From Guyanagaster necrorhizus (lineage: Eukaryota; Basidiomycota; Agaricomycetes; Agaricales; Physalacriaceae), in assembly GCF_019112545.1 (NCBI RefSeq), contig NW_025064886.1:725277-789276 (forward strand): a stretch of DNA of 64,000 bases. The letters run 5' to 3'. Every line of letters begins with the position of its first letter. Position 1 is the stretch's first letter. The notes beneath the pieces were generated by a model. That model was not told where the DNA came from. It ran no database searches and saw nothing but the letters and a program-made list of their open reading frames with translations. This document shows positions 57,846 to 64,000 of this stretch, piece by piece. Both the position numbers and the translations under genes were made by a program.

Positions 57846-60598
57846 TTATGATGAAATAAATCCATAATCCGGCGACGGCCCCACGGCTGGCATGCCCTCG
57901 AACCCGCTCCAATCCGTACCAGTCCCAAAGGCATTGAGATCGATATTCCAGTTCCTCACATCCGTTGCGATCATAGCCTCCACGTTCCCATTACCATGTC
58001 CTCCCATAGCCTGGAGGAATATCTCTTCGTGTTGATTGAACAACGTGCCTTTAAGGGCAAGAACCACATTCCCAAACTCGTCGCCCAGGTTCTGTAGACA
58101 GGAAGCAACGTTCTCCGCCCGTGTCAGGGCGGCGTCGGCAAGGTCCCAGTGGTGGAGGTCCCGTGCCTTTTGAAGGGCACATCGCAGACGACAAAGAAGA
58201 AATATTGGGTTCGTGCGGGTGTCGACCTGAAGACGGTGTTGTTGGGCTGGAGGAGACGTAGAGGGGGAGTCGAGGGAGGCCGTGGTAGCAAGACTGAGCC
58301 GGATAAGGGAAGATGTTACTGAAGAAAGAATGTGGCCGACATCTATGCGTATAAACTAAGTTCCTGCCATTGCAAGTCTTGCAGATGACGTACAAACAAG
58401 CCAAAACCCATCGAATGCTCGACCTTCTAGTGAAGTTATGTACTCCACAGCCTGAGCATATTTTTCCAAAGTCTCCGGATCGGGTGTGAATCTGCAACCC
58501 GTTCAGATCAATGTGACCATGGCATTCAAAGGAACGCTGCTCACGGACTGCCGAGCCCTATGCTAAGTTCAATTGCTATACGCCTTGCCATGCACCGAAA
58601 GCCAAGGAGACAAGTCATTAATGACGCTATGCCGATATGAACTCCAAGTATCATTGTGGGACTAGAAGTTGCGACTCACGGAACCCCGAGGCGTCTGCTG
58701 CACCCTCCTTCTGCGCATCACGCGCTTCCTCCAATAATGATCCCACCTCTTTCTCAATGTCAACGACACGCCCCAGCCGTTCATCCTTTGGCGCCATAAG
58801 AGTACACACTTGCGTTTGTAGTCGCGAAACAAGAATCGTTAGCCGACATAGGTGAAGAAAGGAGTTGGCAGAGTGAACATGCAGGGGAACAGAGGGGACG
58901 GAACGAATTGGAGTAAACGGCGATCCTCGCTGCGAAGGCGGATGTCCCTGAGGGCTATGTTGGTGCTGCGAACGAGGAGAAGAAACATTCGAGAGATGAC
59001 CGGGTGAGCTACCTAACACCGGATGTGAAGGTTTCAATTGCTGGGTGGCAGAAAGAATAGTGGCGATGGACGGCAACGGGACAGTATGGTTATTCGTCTG
59101 TACATGAGAAGGCCGTGAATTAAGGAATGAAGCCCTACAACGAATGAGAAGACCTGCTTAGTCGATAGCTAATGGGTCATACCAGGAGTCATGAACTCGT
59201 AATGCCCACCACAGTACACGTCGGAAATCCTTCTCCCAGGACGGTATACCCCAGTTAGTCGGGTCTATATGAAGTCCCAAGAGCTGTGCCTGCGCGAGAG
59301 CCTTCCAATGATTTAGTATAGCTTGGCAAGTTGAGAAGGCTAATCTACCCACCCGGGCCAAAATCAGATAGTCATCCTCCGCGCTACTCAAGGGACGCGC
59401 CGATATATCCAGGAGTGCATCGGAGATGCTCGTTAAACTGCTCCTTGGAAGTCCTAAAGCCCGATGTAACCATTGGGATTTCCAATCCGAAAAGGCCGAC
59501 GCACCGGTTGCCTCCTGTCCTTCCGTCAGCCTCCTCACCGTTTTGACCAATGGCCTATACATCCCCCTGGGTGCATGGATAAGTGCAGCAGTATAGATTT
59601 TAGAGAGCACGGGCAAAGGGTATGGATAATCAGGTGAGTATGGCGAGGATGTTGACTGGGTGCCGGCCAGAATATGTTTGGGCGGGGGTAGAATCGGAAA
59701 CGCGGCATTGCTAGCGGACAAATAAAGGTCGAGAAGGGCGGTCTGGCGAGGCGGAGGATGGAGAAGAGACAGAGCAGACTTGACATTGTGGAGGTAAGAA
59801 TCTGGAGGGCGCAGTCGTTGCTCTGTTATAGTATATAGCCATCGTTAGAAGAGCAAGCGAAGGAAAACGACGCACTGTCTGACTTCCTACTGAATATAGC
59901 ATACTGAGGATTCCTACCATCGAGTGAGATCTGTCGCGTCTGCTCGTTCCTCTCGCCTACTGCAAGATCAGCTCAATCGTTGATGAGACGAAACGATGCT
60001 TACCACCAGCCTTGCGCGCCCCCACCGGTAAAAGATCGTCCGTCAACACTGCTGTAATAATATGGTATCCACGAGTCTCCTCTAGCGCAACAGCATCTGA
60101 GTCATTGATCTGTTGCGTGCTCGGACCAGGATCAGCATTGACAGCCTGGGCGGGGCCTGCAGCAGTCGTACGTGAACGTTTCGATGGGGCCGGATTGACG
60201 CTGTCAATGGTGAGTTCTTGAGGCGACAGCGACCGCTTGTTGGGCTTTTTCCGTTCTCGAGGTAGCTCATCGAAGGTGCATTTCTTGCGGGTGTGCCTAA
60301 ATTGGCCCCATCAGCGAACAGAACACCACAGCCTATTTGTAGACAGCTCACTGGCACTCTACACACGGCGTTCCCACCTCTGTGATCGCACATCTCGTCT
60401 TCGCTCTTCGCTAACATTGTTCTCGGTCATCAAATAATTACTGTACAGCTGATAACTCACGCAGCCATCGCATGGTCGATTTTTCCTGGATCTGAAAGGC
60501 CTTGCAAGGGTTACCGGTGGCGGATCATCGTCGTTCGAATTCTGGTTCGTCTCTTTGGGAGGAACATTTGTAGTGCCTGACTCAGAGGCCCCGGTCAT
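57846..60598 (-). CDS. Zn2Cys6 transcription factor with fungal-specific regulatory domain
   Basis: Nuclear regulator. Start at 60598 (MTGASESG); an intron after CDGC splits the zinc cluster. The cluster reads RKNRPCDGC, RRAKTRCAI, then PCVECRHTRKKCTF: six Cys in the CX2CX6C..CX2CX6C pattern. Pro/Ser-rich linkers follow. The middle regulatory domain includes HLLGLHIDPTNW-type text (AQAQLLGLHIDPTNWGIPSW) and FRRVLWWALRVHDSW. The C-terminal part includes NLGDEFGNVVLALKGTLF and ends PDYGFISS. The zinc-cluster style resembles the Dal81/TamA group of nitrogen regulators, which is an impression, not a demonstrated assignment. It lies directly downstream of the dihydropyrimidinase gene, same strand, 173 bp apart. 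Confidence 0.86.
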
Positions 60599-60771
60599 AG
60601 TGAAGGGGAGAAGATGTCGATCGGAAAATCCTTTACCTTATCAGCCACCACGTGTGTTTCACCTCGGGCCGACATAAAGACGTTTCTAATACACAAAACT
60701 CAACTGGCTGCCTGCATACTCTGTACAAGACACGTACATATGTAGTAGTATCTTCACTATGTGCAGCACAC

Positions 60772-62687
60772 TTACTCAGGTCGCCATTCTGACAACCATT
60801 GATTTCGAGGGCCCCTGTAGCGAAAATCAGGGATGGGAAAATTGATATATAGCATAGGAACTTACGGTAGCGTACTTGATCCCCGTTGTAGGAACCTGCC
60901 AGACCCTGGCGGCGCCATCACTTCATTAGTCTCGCTGTCATAGACAACCTTCCCACGTAGAATCGTGTATCGAGGCCAGTCCTCCAAAACGACATCCTCA
61001 TAAGGGGTGTAGTCGCAAGCGTGGTGCAGCTGCAAGCGACAATGCTAAACAGGGAAAAAGGATAGATAGGAACGACGAACCTTCGAATTCTCGATCTTAT
61101 AAGGCCTGCGGTTTTTATCTGAGCGCCAGATGATAAGATCGGCATCACTACCGGATTGTAGGGTCCCCTCTGTCAGGAAGCACAAGGTGAATACAACGGC
61201 GATATGGGGCTGCCAAGAAAAGCATACTTTGAGGATACATCCCATCTCGACACAAGATCAGCATGATAAGGTTTCAACAGAAGTAGATAGCATACATAAT
61301 TTGGCTGCGTTAGTTGAATTTAACTCTACGAATTTCTGAGGGGTAATGCGACCCTTCAATACACCCTCACTCCATAGTAAAGGTGTCCGGGTTTCAACGC
61401 CAGGAAGCCCGTTGGGTATCGTCTTAAAGTTCCCACGGGGATTGTTTGTGGGATTCTTGATGAGACCGAGCTACGTGTTCACAAAAAATGAGCGATAAAG
61501 AAGTAAGCGATAAGGAATCACACACTTGTTTGCCATGCTCATCATTGTAGCATGTAGGCGCGTGATCCGAAGAGAACACTGTAAATGTGCTATTCGCGAG
61601 ACCCTCCCAGATTCTCTCCTTATCCTTAGGGTCGTCCCTGAGCGGCGGTGCACAGACACATTTTGCACCTTCAAACCCTTCCTTCCGCATTTGCGAGCCG
61701 TCCAGTATCGCATAATGAGGACACGTCTCTGCGTAGATAGGAAGAAGTCGTGTTTGAGCTTTTCGGATGATATTGATTGCCTCTGGAGCAGAAACATGGA
61801 CGATAAGCATGGGTGTGTCCATAAGTTCTGCAAGTGCCAAGGCACGATTCGTGGCCTCAGACTCGACGATAGGAGGCCTTGAGGTGCCGTGATGCCATGG
61901 TTCAGTCATTCCCCGCTCTTGAAGACTCTTCGTCATCCAGTCGATGCTGCAGGAGATTAGAGAGATGTTTTGAAAAGCGATATGGAAAACATACACATCC
62001 GCGTTCTCACAATGGACCATAGTAGTCACCTTGTACTTTCGTGCAGCTACTAATACATTGAGGATTTCGCCATCGTTAAGCTTCAAGTCGACATAAGTCA
62101 TATATATCTAGCCTTTTCGTCAGAATTCCAAGCTAGAGTTAAGCGAACCTAACCCACTTTCATGGACGTGATCCCTTCCTTAACAAGCTTTGGGAGTTCG
62201 GAGTGCATCTGATGCTCATTTGGATCCGTAACAATGAGGTGGAATCCATAATCACAGACAGCAAAATCATCAGACTTTTTATGATAGTCAATGACGGCGT
62301 CAGCAAGTGAAGTTCCCCGAGCCTGGACAGCAAAGGCCAGAATGGTGGTCGTCCCGCCTTGTGGTAAGAAAATGAGGAATATTTCACAAGCAGCCTGAGA
62401 TAGCACGACTTACCAGCTAAAGCACTCCTAGTCGCGCTCGTCCAATCATCCGCGGACCGAGCCCCAAGGCCCTTCGCGGCGGACTGAGCAACGTGGACGT
62501 GACTATCAACACCCCCAGGAGTAATATACCCTCCATCGGCGTCTATTTCCTGGCATCCGTCCAGTGAGGGCAAACCGGCAGCGAGGATGCTAATTTTCCC
62601 ATGCTTGATACCGATATCGCAAGCCACTTGATCAGCCGCGGTGACCACGATACCGTTACGAATAATCAGGTCAAGGTCGAAGGACAT
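60772..62687 (-). CDS. Dihydropyrimidinase / D-hydantoinase family amidohydrolase
   Basis: Opens the ring of dihydrouracil, dihydrothymine or 5-substituted hydantoins to N-carbamoyl amino acids. Metal-site motifs are complete: SHVHVAQ (HxH), SMKV followed by YMTYVDLK (carbamylated Lys), MVHCENADV (His), LIVHVSAPE (His), ETCPHY and SSDHAP (Asp). Start at 62687 (MSFDLDLIIRNG). It ends either at a TAA at 60862 or, using the strong GTAAGT donor there, at 60772 with the tail GPRNQWLSEWRPE; the latter is preferred. About 560 residues. Pyrimidine degradation is the default role; hydantoin use is suggested by the nearby racemase and oxidase. Confidence 0.9.
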
Positions 62688-63626
62688 GATGGAATACGCA
62701 GACGCAATATTGCAGAGACCGGAGGTGTGAATGCATTGTTATGAGTACTGTACTTTTACGTTCCGAGGATCCAACTTAAAAGTTCCCTGCCTCGGCCAAT
62801 CCACGTGATGGCGTAAGAATAGGAGTGAATCGCCGCCGGCCAAGAGTCTGCCTTCTGCTCCTGCCAGTTACTAGTGCCATCCAGCCTTTTGCGTTGCAGC
62901 CGCCCGAGTGTGGAGAGGAGGATCACGGAAACCACGTTGACTCACCTTGTTTTATACCCCTCAAACGAGCCACGGTGAACCGAAAATGGCGTCACATTGC
63001 ACCAGTCACGACATTTTCGACATTTTTTTCTGATACAGCATCACCGGTCGGAAAGAGCTCGCATACATGGAGGCGCTGGCTTGCCTAAGTTCTCTTTTGA
63101 CACTGTTGATAAGCGCGACGGAACTCGGGATCAAGGTCGTCGGATGCGGAGGGAGATACGCTGGCGGCCGGGGTACACCAGGGTACATCCCTCAGATTTT
63201 AGGCAGCGCAGTGACTTACGGGAGCATGTGAGTCTTCTATCTATGGCCGTGAAAGGAAGGCTGACAATGAGTCACTGCAATAGGGCGTACACTCTCGACG
63301 ATTGCTCGCTGTAGGACGGCCGTTGACAAACGACTGACATTCTGGCAACAAAAGGGCTGCTCACTGGCCTGTTGTTGTTATTCGCTGCGATCTTTCATTT
63401 CGATCGAATCGGCCAAGTGGCAGTCAACAGGTTGCGCCGCGACGAACACAATGATTTTCAGTCTGCTAAATTATACGCTATATCTTTACACCTTCTATCG
63501 TGAACAGCAAGCAGCATTGAACAAGTAGAAGCTAAGGTATGTACCCTCTTGATTTATCTTGGGAGTTCCTAACGGCGTCCTTCAGCCACATCTAAAGACC
63601 ATACGCAGAGAATACCCACATGTAAC
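62688..63626. other. Intergenic, 0.9 kb
   Basis: Holds the dihydropyrimidinase promoter (minus strand). Open frames 62825-63088, 62997-63314 and 63006-63188 have no recognisable motif. Nothing else supported. Confidence 0.4.
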
Positions 63627-64000
63627 TCAATAGCCATAATCACCCTTCTCGAAATCATATACAATAACGTCCTCGACGATATCCATGATTGACATCTTGT
63701 GACAGGGTCAGAACCATGCTAGTCAATGAGCGGCACGAACTTGTACCTTGTATGCAACGTGTTTCGCATCTGGAATGAACTCGTCGCGGAGTTCCTTGGA
63801 CTAAGGCGCGTTAGCTAAAGTCGAAAAAGGCAATGATGCGGGACCGACCTTGAATTCGACTGTGAAGACTACGTCGAAGCCTTTATCGAAACCCTCTGGG
63901 TTATTGTTCCTGCCACCTGTGGAATAGTGAGCGCATAGCAAGAGCTTTAGCTACGACGGCAGACCGATAGGGCCATGGTTGACCATACGTGCGTTCTCCT
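63627..64000 (-). CDS. Stress-responsive A/B-barrel (Dabb) domain protein, 5' end outside window
   Basis: Small dimeric barrel family with varied or unknown roles. On the minus strand: GFDKGFDVVFTVEFK, SKELRDEFIPDAKHVAYK, then after an intron a segment ending VEDVIVYDFEKGDYGY, with the stop at 63627-63629. These match the Dabb pattern (F..GFD..FTVEF, later the H..Y helix and V.D.IVYDFE ending). The N-terminal strand lies beyond 64000, so start and full length cannot be given. Introns near 63690-63745, 63800-63850 and 63917-63950. Confidence 0.78.

Noticed and set aside
1..64000. tRNA and rRNA genes
   Set aside because: I looked for T-loop words (TTCGAATC-like) with matching stems and found none convincing; hits at 4172, 10909 and 51181 lie in coding or stemless sequence.

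Overview
This 64 kb window is nuclear DNA of a filamentous basidiomycete, most likely a mushroom-forming agaricomycete. Genes are dense, lie on both strands, and are cut by many introns of about 47 to 70 bp with GT..CTGAY..AG signals. Families typical of this group are present: DUF6534 membrane proteins, GH79 beta-glucuronidase, AusD-like methyltransferase, Zn2Cys6 regulators and secreted M28 aminopeptidase. No database was searched. All names rest on motifs read in the translated exons, and exon joins were chosen so that family motifs run through.

Layout. 1-2813: decayed Ty3/gypsy chromovirus plus a second decayed element, with not one CpG dinucleotide. 3483-6112 (+): Stealth-family phosphotransferase. 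7220-9735 (+): secreted GH30 hydrolase with very small exons and an RDEL tail. 10663-11325 (+): coatomer zeta. 11943-14103 (+): GH79. 14290-15983 (-): mitochondrial KGD2. 16690-19560 (-): two relics, a broken 5' copy of an ABCC transporter and an Hmp1-like fragment. 19947-29246 (-): a housekeeping block of CLF1, MCD4 and AIP1. 29767-31658 (-): UNC93-like transporter. 32881-33359 (+): 90-residue membrane protein. 33863-35501 (+): M28 aminopeptidase. 35700-37780 (+): wrecked MCT-type transporter. 37921-39994 (-): RING-H2 protein, head to head with ERV25 at 40152-41002 (+). 42415-48880 (+): intact full-length ABCC transporter, the relative of the relic. 49061-50121 (+): methyltransferase. 50182-50580: a direct repeat of about 100 bp in a gene-free stretch. 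51209-52408 (-): D-amino-acid oxidase, divergent from 52635-53448 (+), a DCG1/hydantoin racemase. 53609-54609: a complete miniature LTR retrotransposon. 54925-56341 (+): DUF6534 protein. About 56700-57667 (+): unrecognised gene. 57846-60598 (-): Zn2Cys6 factor. 60772-62687 (-): dihydropyrimidinase/hydantoinase. 63627-64000 (-, cut by the window edge): Dabb-domain protein.

The most interesting idea is functional. Within about 11.5 kb lie a hydantoinase, a hydantoin racemase-like enzyme, a D-amino-acid oxidase and a Zn2Cys6 regulator. Together they could turn 5-substituted hydantoins or ureides into D-amino acids and then 2-oxo acids plus ammonia. The N-carbamoyl-D-amino acid hydrolase that such a route needs was not seen. 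Co-regulation is inferred from position only.
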